A stretch of DNA of 64,000 bases from contig JAGVOQ010000008.1 in the NCBI GenBank assembly GCA_020052645.1, forward strand, positions 61,099 through 125,098. The letters run 5' to 3'. This DNA is from Candidatus Omnitrophota bacterium (GTDB lineage: Bacteria; Omnitrophota; Gorgyraeia; Velamenicoccales; Velamenicoccaceae). Below the pieces are notes generated by a model. The model searched no databases, was not told the DNA's origin, and saw only the letters and a program-made list of their open reading frames with translations. The position numbers were made by a program, and so were the translations under genes. Positions within the stretch are counted from its first letter, which is position 1. Every line of letters begins with the position of its first letter. Below are positions 41,991-51,866 of this stretch, one piece after another.

Positions 41991-44192
41991 ATGCTGCAGC
42001 TACAAAAAGGATATTTTTATAACAAACTTACTTCGGATCGGAAAGATGATGACGATCTGAGGCAATGTATTGAAGATACAGTATCCAAGTTATTGGTATC
42101 CGATACTAGCCTTAAGAAACCTGGCATTTTACTTGGTAAAATTCAAAGTGGCAAAACTAGAGCTTTTCTAGGTGTCATTGCTTTAGCTTTTGATAGTGGC
42201 TATGACATAACGATTATTCTTACTAAAGGCACAAAGGCGTTGGCAGAGCAAACACTGAAGCGCTTGCATGGAGATTTTGGGTCATTTGAAGACGATGCCC
42301 GAGTCCAGATTCACGACATCATGTCTTTCCCTAAAAATTTAGTTCCCTATGAATTGAGCCAAAAACTCATTATTGTTGCCAAAAAAGAAACAAATAATCT
42401 CAAGCGCGTACTGGCAGCGCTTACTGAAACCTATCCCGATTTAAAAAATAAAAAAATACTCATCATTGATGATGAAGCGGATTTTGCGAGTATAAGTTTT
42501 CATAAAGAAAAAGAAAACGGAATTGTTGAACAAGGAAAGATTGCTAAGCAAATTGATGGAATAAGAACTAAAGTTGAGCAGTCTGATTTTTTGCAAGTTA
42601 CCGCGACTCCATATTCCCTTTATTTGCAGCCCGATGGTGAAGTATATGAAAATGGGCTGTTCCCGCCTAAGCGGCCGGCCTTTACGGTATTGCTTCCTAT
42701 CCATAGAGACTATGTCGGTGGTGATTATTATTTTCTGGAAAGCGAGAAAGAAGATTCGCCAGCTGCCCATGTGTATGAAGAGGCAACTGCGGAAGAGCTG
42801 GATGTTTTAAAAGCTAACAAGATTCTTAAAAGAGCTGACCGCCGAACTTTGAAGATAGAAGAGGTGTTCACAAGTCCTTCTACCAAGGTTCTTAGATTCT
42901 CAATAATGAATTTTATTGTTGGCGCCTGCATTCGGCGCATACAGCAGGAAAATTCGGGACAGAAACAGGAGAATTATAGTTTTGTGATCCATACTGAGCA
43001 GTCACGGACTTCGCATTCTTGGCAAGAAGAAGTCGTAAAGAGGCTTAATGAAGAATTGAAAAAAATTGCTAAGAATGATAAGGATTTGTTCAACAAATTG
43101 GTTAGCGAAGCATACGATGGATTAAAATCTTCTATTGAGCTGGCAGGATTGCAGTTGCCGCAATTTGAAAATGTTTTAGCAGCTGTTTCAAAAGTATTGC
43201 TTGAGGGCATGCTTGTGGTTGAAAAAGTAAATTCTGATAAGGATGTTAAAGCCCTTCTTGACAACAAAGGTCAACTGAAGCTTAGGACACCACTTAATAT
43301 ATTTATAGGCGGCCAGATTTTGGATAGGGGCATTACTATAAAGAATATGATTGGTTTTTATTATGGAAGGAATCCAAAAAGATTTCAGCAAGATACTGTT
43401 CTGCAGCATTCACGGATGTATGGCGCCCGGAGTAAAGAAGATTTGGCTGTTACTCGTTTTTATACTACTCGTGGCATCTATGAAATAATGCGTCGTATTC
43501 ATGAATTTGATAATGCTTTGCGGGAAGCTTTTCTAAATGGTTCTCATGATCACGGTGTTTATTTTATCCGTAAAGATGCGAGCGATAAGCTTGTACCATG
43601 CTCGCCCAGTAAGATCATGATGTCGAATATCACAACTCTTAAGCCATTCAAGAGATTGCTTCCGTATGGTTTTCAAACTGGTTATAAAAGCAACATAAAG
43701 AAAGATATTGAGGATCTTGATAAAGAAATTCTAGACCTTAGAGATCTTCACAAAACAGATCAGATTTTAATACCGATTGAACAAGCGCTTATTATTTTGG
43801 AAAAGATAAAAAATACCTTTGCCTATTTTGAAGAAGGATACGAATGGGACATTAAGTCGCATAAGGCCAGCTTGGAGCATTTGTCAATCAATACAGCTAA
43901 TAATGAACAGCGGGGCAAGGTTTGGGTTTTGGTGAGGACGGATAGAAATAATCGACGCTTAAGAGATGATGGTTTGAGATTTTTTGACGCACCAGATACT
44001 GCACATATTGAAGGGAAAATCGCTAGAGAATTGGCTATCGATATACCAGCTCTGATGCTTTTTAGGCAAAATGGTAGTGATGATCAGGGGTGGAAAGGGT
44101 CACCATTTTGGTGGCCAGTGATTGTTGCTCCTCAGAACACACTAACGTCTATTTTTGCCAGTGATGTTATCGATAATTCGCCGAAGATTTAA
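41991..44192 (+). CDS. Z1 domain protein (helicase-like, defence-associated)
   Basis: 733 residues. Superfamily II-like ATPase motifs: GKIQSGKT (49-56, Walker A), LIIDDEAD (157-164, Walker B) and TATPYSLYLQP (about 202-212, motif III). The Z1 domain follows: LNIFIGGQILDRGITIKNMIGFYYGR, QDTVLQHSRMYGAR and FYTTRGIYEIMRRIHEFD. Z1 proteins occur in restriction-type clusters with methylases, PD-(D/E)XK nucleases and MORC/GHKL ATPases. Here the gene stands alone after B copy 4, with a convergent recombinase overlapping its stop by four bases, so partner genes may have been lost or lie further on. Confidence 0.85.
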   Translation: MLQLQKGYFYNKLTSDRKDDDDLRQCIEDTVSKLLVSDTSLKKPGILLGKIQSGKTRAFLGVIALAFDSGYDITIILTKGTKALAEQTLKRLHGDFGSFEDDARVQIHDIMSFPKNLVPYELSQKLIIVAKKETNNLKRVLAALTETYPDLKNKKILIIDDEADFASISFHKEKENGIVEQGKIAKQIDGIRTKVEQSDFLQVTATPYSLYLQPDGEVYENGLFPPKRPAFTVLLPIHRDYVGGDYYFLESEKEDSPAAHVYEEATAEELDVLKANKILKRADRRTLKIEEVFTSPSTKVLRFSIMNFIVGACIRRIQQENSGQKQENYSFVIHTEQSRTSHSWQEEVVKRLNEELKKIAKNDKDLFNKLVSEAYDGLKSSIELAGLQLPQFENVLAAVSKVLLEGMLVVEKVNSDKDVKALLDNKGQLKLRTPLNIFIGGQILDRGITIKNMIGFYYGRNPKRFQQDTVLQHSRMYGARSKEDLAVTRFYTTRGIYEIMRRIHEFDNALREAFLNGSHDHGVYFIRKDASDKLVPCSPSKIMMSNITTLKPFKRLLPYGFQTGYKSNIKKDIEDLDKEILDLRDLHKTDQILIPIEQALIILEKIKNTFAYFEEGYEWDIKSHKASLEHLSINTANNEQRGKVWVLVRTDRNNRRLRDDGLRFFDAPDTAHIEGKIARELAIDIPALMLFRQNGSDDQGWKGSPFWWPVIVAPQNTLTSIFASDVIDNSPKI

Positions 44193-45790
44193 AACATTTT
44201 CCATCTATCTTTTTGTTTCTTCCAATCCATTTCTTTAGCAATCTCATTTACTTTATATTCAGGTATTTCAAATATTTTCTTATCAGTGGATAGCAGGTTT
44301 TCTTCCTGAATTTCCGGCGACAAAAATAACATTCCCATAATCTGGCATATCCGCACGTGGCTTATATTAAGCCAGCCCGCCACCTGCTTTAAATCCTTGG
44401 CTTTGCCTTCTGAAATAAGCCCTTGTATCTGATGTGCCAAGAGTAAATTTTGGCGAAGTTGAGGCACGGTTTGCATTGGCTGTTGTCTTGGCGGCATCGG
44501 ATGATACTTCAGCTCATCCTTGCTCACTTCAAACTTAAATGTCTTTTTCTTATCGTTGAGCAGGATTTCAAGAATCCCGTCTTTTCCGTTATACCCAATC
44601 TCTTTAACAAGGCTTTGAAGAATGGTTCGTTTTTCTTCAAGGTTACAAGTATCCCATTCTTTGGGCGTAAGTCTTTGATCTTTAGTTATTTTCATGAGGG
44701 AGTCAAGTACCTTGGTTTCCATAAGCCCGACGTTAACGAGCTTAGTGGGGCAATCTTGATAGCCACGTTTTTGAGCATTCGAGCAGACGTAATGGCAATA
44801 ACGTATTTTGCCGTGTTTGGAACTGTGGGAATAATACATCGATTTATTGCAAGCGGAGCATTTTAAAATGTGGCTTAGAAGGCCGATTTTTTTGCCTGTG
44901 GGAGTGCGAATCTGTGGTTTAGCAGGGTGGGAGTGCAAAGCGTCTTGGACTTGCATGAAAGTTTGGTCATCGAGAATCGGTTCCTGTTCTCCGGGGTAGA
45001 GCGTGCCCTGGTATCTGACCTTTCCTATGTAATGCGCATTGTTCAGGATTTTTTCTATGGATGTAGTCGTGAATCTAACGCCCCCACCGACTTTGTTATC
45101 TGCCATATACCTGATTTTTGTTCTATAGCCTTTCTCATTCACAATTTTAGTCACGGAAAGGAGGGAGCGTTCTTTGAGGTAAAGATCGAAGAGTTCTTTG
45201 ACGATTACCGCCTCCGCAGGATTAACAACAAGTCTATGGTTTTCTTTGTTAAGGTTATAGCCAAGCGGCAGGCTCCCACCGATCCACTTGCCTTTTTTCT
45301 TGGCAGCCCCCATCTTGTCGCGGGTGCGCTCGCTGATGATTTCGCGCTCAAACTGGGCAAAAGAGAGGAGGATGTTCAGCGTCAGCCGGCCCATTGAGCT
45401 ATTGGTGTTAAAGTGTTGAGTTACGGAAACAAAAGTGACCTTATTCTGATCAAAAAACTCGAGGAGCTTGCTGAAATCAAGCAAAGATCTCGATAGCCGG
45501 TCGACTTTATAGACCACAACGCAGTTTATTTTGTCTTCTTTAATATCGGATATGAGCTTTTGTAGGGCAGGACGATCGGTGTTCGCGCCAGTGTAGCCGC
45601 CATCATCGTAGCGATCAGGTAAAACAATCCAGCCTTCGGTTTTCTGGCTCTGGATGTAGCTTTCAGATGATTCGCGCTGGTTATCAAGAGAGGTGAATTC
45701 CCGCTCTAGCCCTTCCGAAGTAGACACACGCGTGTAAATCGCGCATTTATTTTGAGGTTTTTCCTTAGAATCCGAAGAATGAGAATCCAT
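44189..45790 (-). CDS. Large serine recombinase
   Basis: 533 residues. Resolvase catalytic domain: AIYTRVST (nucleophile Ser23), DRLSRS and FAQFEREIISERTRDKM. The recombinase domain starts about LPLGYNLNKENHRLVV. A zinc ribbon follows (LKCSACNKSMYYSHSS...YCHYVCSNAQKRGYQDC), then a C-terminal HTH-like region (ISEGKAKDLKQVAGWLNISHVRICQIMG). Phage-type integrase/transposase able to integrate or excise an element. Its start overlaps the DUF2924 gene by 26 bases, a common phage-like pair. The element it belongs to is not delimited. Confidence 0.92.
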   Translation of the reverse strand: MDSHSSDSKEKPQNKCAIYTRVSTSEGLEREFTSLDNQRESSESYIQSQKTEGWIVLPDRYDDGGYTGANTDRPALQKLISDIKEDKINCVVVYKVDRLSRSLLDFSKLLEFFDQNKVTFVSVTQHFNTNSSMGRLTLNILLSFAQFEREIISERTRDKMGAAKKKGKWIGGSLPLGYNLNKENHRLVVNPAEAVIVKELFDLYLKERSLLSVTKIVNEKGYRTKIRYMADNKVGGGVRFTTTSIEKILNNAHYIGKVRYQGTLYPGEQEPILDDQTFMQVQDALHSHPAKPQIRTPTGKKIGLLSHILKCSACNKSMYYSHSSKHGKIRYCHYVCSNAQKRGYQDCPTKLVNVGLMETKVLDSLMKITKDQRLTPKEWDTCNLEEKRTILQSLVKEIGYNGKDGILEILLNDKKKTFKFEVSKDELKYHPMPPRQQPMQTVPQLRQNLLLAHQIQGLISEGKAKDLKQVAGWLNISHVRICQIMGMLFLSPEIQEENLLSTDKKIFEIPEYKVNEIAKEMDWKKQKDRWKMF

Positions 45791-46226
45791 TCCAATGGGC
45801 TCCTGTGATTTCGTAAGCTACCGCCGAGAGGCTCTTGTAAAATTTGTCTTTGTATTCAAAACCTTTCTCAAGAATCTTTACATGGTAGTCTCGGCCTTTA
45901 TATTTTTTCTGAATAAGACTGCCGGGTATCGGCAAGCGCTTATCCCTTAAGTGGGGGATAGCGACCACATTCTTACCACCAGAAACAACCTGTGGCCTGA
46001 GCGCCTTATTATTGATCGGATCGTATTTTTCAATAAGCTCAGCAATTCTGGCCTTAACTTCTTCCGAAAGGCCACCATATTTAAGCTCCTGCATACGGTA
46101 GGCGATCTTTCTGATGAGGTGGACCTTGTTGTCCGAAGGCGCCTTCTGGCCACCAAACAACGTCTCGTATTCCGCCTGAAGCTCAGGGATGTTTTTGTTC
46201 TTTAGGGCTGCTATTTTTTCTTCCAT
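45765..46226 (-). CDS. DUF2924 family protein
   Basis: 153-residue DUF2924 protein: ELQAEYETLFGGQKAPSDNKVHLIRKIAYRMQELKYGGLS in the first half, GSLIQKKYKGRDYHVKILEKGFEYKDKFYKSLSAVAYEITGAHWNGFSFFG at the end. The family is nearly always beside phage or element-borne recombinases, and its biochemical role is unknown. It is translationally coupled to the serine recombinase. ATG 46226 was used. The gap to 46373 contains AGAGAGGT and TATTTGGAGCAGTATAA, resembling the right end of B copy 4. Confidence 0.85.
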   Translation of the reverse strand: MEEKIAALKNKNIPELQAEYETLFGGQKAPSDNKVHLIRKIAYRMQELKYGGLSEEVKARIAELIEKYDPINNKALRPQVVSGGKNVVAIPHLRDKRLPIPGSLIQKKYKGRDYHVKILEKGFEYKDKFYKSLSAVAYEITGAHWNGFSFFGF

Positions 46227-46373
46227 TGGGCTAGCTCCGTCAGGTCACATATAGCCATATAACCCTGGATATATCAAGGGATTTAGAGAGGTATTTTTTT
46301 GTTGTTAATGTATATTTGGAGCAGTATAATGACTTCAAACTATATGAAATATAAAGAGTTGTAAATATTCCTT

Positions 46374-49364
46374 ATGAAATCCCCCATACTAAATTCTCCA
46401 TATTTAGAACCCTTTCGTCACTTTAAAGCTGACGAGCGCGGTATCACTGACGAAATTTTAGAATTTCGTCGTCCAAGTAGTTTTTACATTCCCGTTCCTC
46501 GGGCAAAGACTAAAGAAAAACAGCTTGAGCTTAATATAGCAGAGGGTGCCTTTGGCAGCGAGCTACAGAAAGAGAACGACTTTATAAATAAGGTCAGGGC
46601 TAAAGTAGCTGATTGGAGGAATAGCGGTTATCAGGGTCTTACGAAAACATCACGAGACCTCCTTGCTTATTGGCGCGATGAAACCAGGGAAAACAAATTA
46701 TTTTTTTGCCAGATCGAAGCATTAGAAACGTTAATGTTTATAAATGAAGTTGCAGAGAGATCAGGCGATAGTTGGATAATTAATGAGCTTAAGAAATCCA
46801 GCACTGATGCTAATCCTGGTTTGTATCGAATGGCCTTCAAGATGGCAACTGGTTCTGGGAAGACTGTTGTCATGGCCATGATTATTGCTTACAACACCCT
46901 CAACAAGATTCGTTATCCGCAAGATATTCGGTTTACTGATGCCTTTGCGATTATCACTCCAGGGATTACTATTCGAGATCGACTTAATGTTTTATTGCCG
47001 AACGATGTTAGCAACTATTATCGAAAACGAGACATTGTTTCTCATCAAGATTTTGAACAACTGCAGCAGGCAGTAATTCTTATAACTAATTTTCATCAAT
47101 TGGAGTTGCGTCAAAATCCTCGTTTTCAAGTCGGTGCAGTTATGAAGGCGGCAGGCCTCATTAAAGATGAAGCAGTCAAGGAGACCCCGGCTACTATGGT
47201 CAATAGAGCTTTTAAAAGTCTACTTGGTAAACCGCGAATAATAGTTATAAATGATGAGGCTCACCATTGCTACCAAGAAAAGCCAGGTGTGGAAAAATTA
47301 GTAGGAGAAGAACGTCAGGAAGCTGATGAGAATAATAAAGCAGCGAGGGTTTGGCTTAATGGGATAGCCGCTCTTTCTAAGAAAGTTGCTCTTAATGGAA
47401 TCATTGATCTTTCTGCGACACCTTATTTTTTAAGCGGCTCTGGTTATCAAGAAGGCACATTATTTCCATGGACAATTTACGATTTTTCGCTTTTAGATGC
47501 TCTGGAATGTGGAGTAGTAAAGATTCCGCGATTGCCAATTGAATCAGATACTATTAGACAAGAAGAAGAGCCCGAATTTCGCAATTTGTGGTTGTATGTT
47601 CGCGATAATTTACCAAAAAAGGGTTTAAAGACAGGAGGGAAAGATTATCTCTCGACGCTTGTCTTGCCGACGAAATTACAAGAGGCGATAGAGTCACTAT
47701 ACGGCAACTATGACCAATACTATCGTCATTATGAAGAAGCAAAGAGAAAGAATCCATCTGTAATGCCTCCTGTTATGATCGTGGTGTGCAATAACACAGC
47801 AGTTTCTGAATTAGTCTATCGATGGATTGCTGGGTATGAGGTTGAGACGGCAACAGGAAGAATCAAAATCGAGAAAGGAAATTTGGAGCATTTCAGAAAT
47901 GAAAATGGAGTACAGTTCCTTGATCGCCCTAATACACTCATTATCGATAGCGCCCAGCTAGAAAGCGGCGAAAAAGTAAATGATGAGTTCAAAAAGATTT
48001 TTGCTAAAGAAATCGAAGATTTTCATAAAGAATATCGCCATCGTTTCCAAGGAAGATCAGAGCCTACTGATGAAGAACTTTTGCGAGAGGTAATGAATAC
48101 CGTAGGAAAGCCAGGGAAACTAGGTGAAAATATTAAATGTGTAGTGTCTGTGTCGATGCTTACCGAAGGCTGGGATGTGAATACTGTTACTCACATTTTA
48201 GGCATTCGGGCTTTCTCGACTCAGCTTTTGTGTGAACAGGTAGTAGGAAGGGCTCTGAGACGTGTTGACTATGGTGTTGATGAAGGGACTGGTCTTATGA
48301 CACCAGAATATGCCGAGGTATATGGCGTGCCGTTTAGTTTCTTAAAATCTGAGGGCGTTACTCCTCCCCAGCCCCCAAAAGTTATCCACCGCGTTCGTGC
48401 TTTGCAGGAGCGTGAACAATATGAAATTACATTTCCGCGCGTTGAAGGATATAGATACGAAATAGATGAAGCGAAGCTGAAAGCCCGATTTACCGAAGAA
48501 TCAAAAACCATTATTGAAAATGAACCTACGGAGGTTACGTCGGGTGGTATTATTGGAGATACAACCGTAGAAAAACTTGAGAAAATAAAAAGCCGCAGGG
48601 AAGGAGAAGTAGTAACACGACTTGCTGAGGCCCTACTTAAACGTTACTATATGGATGCCGACGGAACGGAAAAATACTGGTTATTTCCTCAGCTTAAAAA
48701 GATTTGCGAAGAATATGCAAAGAGTTATGTTGTGTTAAAAGATCGTATGGTCATTGGTTATTTGTCTGTAGGTGAATATTTCTCTGGAGCATTAAGTAAA
48801 ATTCAACAGGGTATTGTAACCGAGAATCTTGCGCAGCAGAAAGAAAAGAAGATACTTCCGGTGCTCGCCCCCTATGATACTTTAGGTTCCACTAGATATG
48901 TGGATTTCTTGACAACTAAAGAGGTGCAGGAGACAGTGAAGAGTCACGTTAATTACATGGTTGCAGATACAAAAGAGTGGGAGCAGGGTGTTGCAACAAG
49001 GCTAGAGCAGATGACAGAGGTTCTATCTTATGTTAAAAATCAGAATTTAGGATTTGTTATTCCATATGAACACCAAGGAGCAGCACATTATTATAATCCT
49101 GATTTTATTGTAAAAATTGAGTTATCTGATAAATCAGTTTTAAATCTGATCATTGAGGTAACCGGTAAGAAAGATGATAAAAAGATAATAAAAATTAAAA
49201 CCGCCCGTGAGTTATGGATTCCTGCAATAAACAATATTGGAAAATTTGGAAAGTGGGCGATTTTGGAAGTTCAGGACATACATGAAGTGCAAAATTTAAT
49301 ACGAGCTGGTTTACAAAGAGGTTTTGATAAATTAGGGAATGATCTATGGGAAGAAAAAGGTTAA
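46374..49364 (+). CDS. Type III restriction endonuclease Res-like subunit
   Basis: 996-residue DEAD-like helicase/translocase of a restriction system. Walker A is MATGSGKT (158-165); VINDEAHHCY (about 292-301) is motif II; DLSATPYFLSGSGY (about 347-360) is motif III; VVGRALRRVDYG is motif VI. The C-terminal region (YEHQGAAHYYNPDFIVKIELSDKSVLNLIIEVTGK) has the D-x(n)-E-x-T/K form of a PD-(D/E)XK nuclease. It overlaps the methyltransferase gene by 19 bases and should cleave DNA as a complex with it. Confidence 0.9.
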   Translation: MKSPILNSPYLEPFRHFKADERGITDEILEFRRPSSFYIPVPRAKTKEKQLELNIAEGAFGSELQKENDFINKVRAKVADWRNSGYQGLTKTSRDLLAYWRDETRENKLFFCQIEALETLMFINEVAERSGDSWIINELKKSSTDANPGLYRMAFKMATGSGKTVVMAMIIAYNTLNKIRYPQDIRFTDAFAIITPGITIRDRLNVLLPNDVSNYYRKRDIVSHQDFEQLQQAVILITNFHQLELRQNPRFQVGAVMKAAGLIKDEAVKETPATMVNRAFKSLLGKPRIIVINDEAHHCYQEKPGVEKLVGEERQEADENNKAARVWLNGIAALSKKVALNGIIDLSATPYFLSGSGYQEGTLFPWTIYDFSLLDALECGVVKIPRLPIESDTIRQEEEPEFRNLWLYVRDNLPKKGLKTGGKDYLSTLVLPTKLQEAIESLYGNYDQYYRHYEEAKRKNPSVMPPVMIVVCNNTAVSELVYRWIAGYEVETATGRIKIEKGNLEHFRNENGVQFLDRPNTLIIDSAQLESGEKVNDEFKKIFAKEIEDFHKEYRHRFQGRSEPTDEELLREVMNTVGKPGKLGENIKCVVSVSMLTEGWDVNTVTHILGIRAFSTQLLCEQVVGRALRRVDYGVDEGTGLMTPEYAEVYGVPFSFLKSEGVTPPQPPKVIHRVRALQEREQYEITFPRVEGYRYEIDEAKLKARFTEESKTIIENEPTEVTSGGIIGDTTVEKLEKIKSRREGEVVTRLAEALLKRYYMDADGTEKYWLFPQLKKICEEYAKSYVVLKDRMVIGYLSVGEYFSGALSKIQQGIVTENLAQQKEKKILPVLAPYDTLGSTRYVDFLTTKEVQETVKSHVNYMVADTKEWEQGVATRLEQMTEVLSYVKNQNLGFVIPYEHQGAAHYYNPDFIVKIELSDKSVLNLIIEVTGKKDDKKIIKIKTARELWIPAINNIGKFGKWAILEVQDIHEVQNLIRAGLQRGFDKLGNDLWEEKG

Positions 49365-51820
49365 CGCCTCGGACTACTGATGCTGCAGCAGTGGCGTCAT
49401 ACAAGCATAAAGATAAAAGGAAGCGGATTCCTACCCAAGAAGAGTCTGTCAAGCTCTCCCCACGTGAGAAGCAGCCTGTAAAGAAAAGATATGATTACGA
49501 TCCTTCTCTGGATCCTCAGTTGATCTGGGCCGGAAAGAAAGAAGCGGGAAGCGAATTCTCTGTTTCTACTGTTCCTATCTACGTCCAGGAAAAAATCGCT
49601 CCAGAAGCAATTATTGCTCGGCTTAAACAAGGAGCCAAGGATGAAATGCAGTTAACGCTTTTTGGAGAGACTACTCAGCAACAGTTTGATAAGGCCGTTG
49701 AGTTCTATAAACATGAAGACAATTGGCAGAATCGCATGATATTGGGTGATTCATTGTTGGTAATGAATAGTCTACTTGAGAAAGAGGGGATGCGCGGTAA
49801 AGTACAGACTATTTACATTGATCCACCTTACGGCATAAAGTTTGGATCGAATTGGCAAGTTAGCACAAGGAAACGTGAAGTAAAAGATAATAAGATTGAC
49901 GATTTTATTCGACAGCCCGAACAGGTGAAGGCGTTCCGTGATACTTGGGAGCTTGGTATTCATTCGTATTTGTCGTATTTGAGAGATCGCTTTATTACTG
50001 CGCGTGAGCTTCTCTCGGAAAGTGGGAGTTGTTTTGTTCAAATTAACATTGAGAATGTTCATTTAGTTCGAAACATTATGGAAGAAATTTTTGATTCAAG
50101 AAACTTTGTAAGTATGATTAGTTTTTCAAAAACAAGCGGTTTTTCAGGAAAATATATTGATTCTGTATCAGATTATTTGCTTTGGTTTGCCAAAGATATC
50201 GATAATTTGAAATATAGGCAATTATATGTACCAAAAGAACCACCTGTCGATGATGCCAATTTTAGATTTGTTTTATTGGAGGATGGAAGCATAAGGAGAA
50301 TGACTGGAGATGAAAGAAGCAATCCCCTGTTGGTTTCTTCTGGGGCACGGATTTTTCGATATGACAATTTAACATCTGATGGTGCTAGTGCAAGTGAACA
50401 AGAATTTTTATTCAAGGGCTCTAAATATTTACCTGGATCAGGATTGCATTGGAAAACAACAATTGAAGGATTGAAACGACTGGCAACCATTGGTCGCATA
50501 GAGAAGGTGGGTTCGCAGTTAGCTTATGTACGTTTTTGGGGTGATTTTCCATTTGTGCCACGCGTTAATAATTGGACTGATACTGCGACAGGCGGGTTCG
50601 GGGATGAAAAATACTATGTGGTGCAAACAACTGCTAAGACTATCGCTCGTTGTGTATTGATGACAACTGATCCGGGAGATTTGGTTTTTGATCCTACTTG
50701 CGGATCGGGCACAACTGCGTTTGTTGCTGAACAATGGGGTAGGAGATGGATAACGGCTGATACATCAAGGGTTGCTTTAGCGTTAGCTCGTAGTCGACTT
50801 ATGACAGCAAAATTCCCTTACTATAAATTAAAAGATAAAAGTGAAATACGACAAGGTTTTGAATATAAGACCGTTCCGCATATTACTCTTGCTTCATTGG
50901 CGAAAGATGAGGCCTCTGAACAAGAAGTGCTCTATGATCAACCTGTCGAGGATAAAGATATTGTTAGAGTGACCGGTCCTTTCACCGTTGAGTCTCTTTC
51001 TCCTCATCGAGTTTCCGATGCGCAAGAAATGGTTTCTTCTGAACGTTTCGTTGAAATTGTCGTAGCGAATCTTTTAAAGGCCGGGGTACAAACTGGCGAA
51101 AGGGGAGCGAGAGTAGATTTTGTTAATTTAGACATTCTCCCAGGTGGGCCTGAGATTCAAGCCTCTGGGGAATATAAAACAGCACAGGGGTTAAAGAAAG
51201 TTGCTGTTGCTATTGGTCCTGAATTTGGTAGTGTTGATGATGATTTTATACGCGATGCAGCTAAAGTAGCTAAGAAATTTTCAGATCTTCTTGTGGTTGC
51301 TGCAACTGCATTCGAGGCATCGGCGTTCTCCGAGTCTTCTGAAGTTGAGAAATTACGCGTAATGAAGGTGAAGATTAATCCTGATCTCTCTATGGGCGAC
51401 CTCCTCAAGAAAACTGGATCAGGTAACTTATTTCTTGCTTTTGGTGAGCCGGACGTAAAAGTTAAACAGACCAAAGAAGGGGTTGTTGTTGAAATAATTG
51501 GCGTGGATATATACGATCCAGTTAAAAGCGAAATTCGTTCCAGCGGATCAGGTGATCCAGAGCATGAAATCGCTGCTTGGTTCATAGATACGAATTACAA
51601 TGAAGAAGCCTTCTTTGTTACTCACGCATACTTCCTCGGAGCAGATAAACCATACGAAAAACTGAAGAAGGCTCTTAAGGCAGATATTAAAGAAGACGCC
51701 TGGGATGACCTTTATTCTACTATTTCTCGTCCATTTTCAAAGCCAAAAACCGGCAAAATCGCCGTAAAGGTCATCAATCACTACGGTGATGAGGTTATGA
51801 AGGTAGTGGAAATTAAATAG
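49346..51820 (+). CDS. Type III DNA methyltransferase Mod-like subunit
   Basis: 824-residue beta-class adenine methyltransferase: IYIDPPYGIKF (157-167) comes before VFDPTCGSGTTAFVAEQWGRRW (about 449-470), the beta order. The large middle and C-terminal parts would hold target recognition and contact with Res. It protects host DNA and gives the complex its specificity, which cannot be predicted here. Its start lies inside the res gene; the order res-mod is reversed compared with classical mod-res operons. Confidence 0.9.
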   Translation: MGRKRLTPRTTDAAAVASYKHKDKRKRIPTQEESVKLSPREKQPVKKRYDYDPSLDPQLIWAGKKEAGSEFSVSTVPIYVQEKIAPEAIIARLKQGAKDEMQLTLFGETTQQQFDKAVEFYKHEDNWQNRMILGDSLLVMNSLLEKEGMRGKVQTIYIDPPYGIKFGSNWQVSTRKREVKDNKIDDFIRQPEQVKAFRDTWELGIHSYLSYLRDRFITARELLSESGSCFVQINIENVHLVRNIMEEIFDSRNFVSMISFSKTSGFSGKYIDSVSDYLLWFAKDIDNLKYRQLYVPKEPPVDDANFRFVLLEDGSIRRMTGDERSNPLLVSSGARIFRYDNLTSDGASASEQEFLFKGSKYLPGSGLHWKTTIEGLKRLATIGRIEKVGSQLAYVRFWGDFPFVPRVNNWTDTATGGFGDEKYYVVQTTAKTIARCVLMTTDPGDLVFDPTCGSGTTAFVAEQWGRRWITADTSRVALALARSRLMTAKFPYYKLKDKSEIRQGFEYKTVPHITLASLAKDEASEQEVLYDQPVEDKDIVRVTGPFTVESLSPHRVSDAQEMVSSERFVEIVVANLLKAGVQTGERGARVDFVNLDILPGGPEIQASGEYKTAQGLKKVAVAIGPEFGSVDDDFIRDAAKVAKKFSDLLVVAATAFEASAFSESSEVEKLRVMKVKINPDLSMGDLLKKTGSGNLFLAFGEPDVKVKQTKEGVVVEIIGVDIYDPVKSEIRSSGSGDPEHEIAAWFIDTNYNEEAFFVTHAYFLGADKPYEKLKKALKADIKEDAWDDLYSTISRPFSKPKTGKIAVKVINHYGDEVMKVVEIK

Positions 51821-51866
51821 ACAATTTTGGTCCAGATAATCTTAACAGGTGGGAGTTCTTAGAGTT

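Noticed and set aside
44450-45397. Plus-strand frames opposite the serine recombinase
   Set aside because: They are antisense to conserved resolvase and zinc-ribbon motifs and lack ribosome sites.
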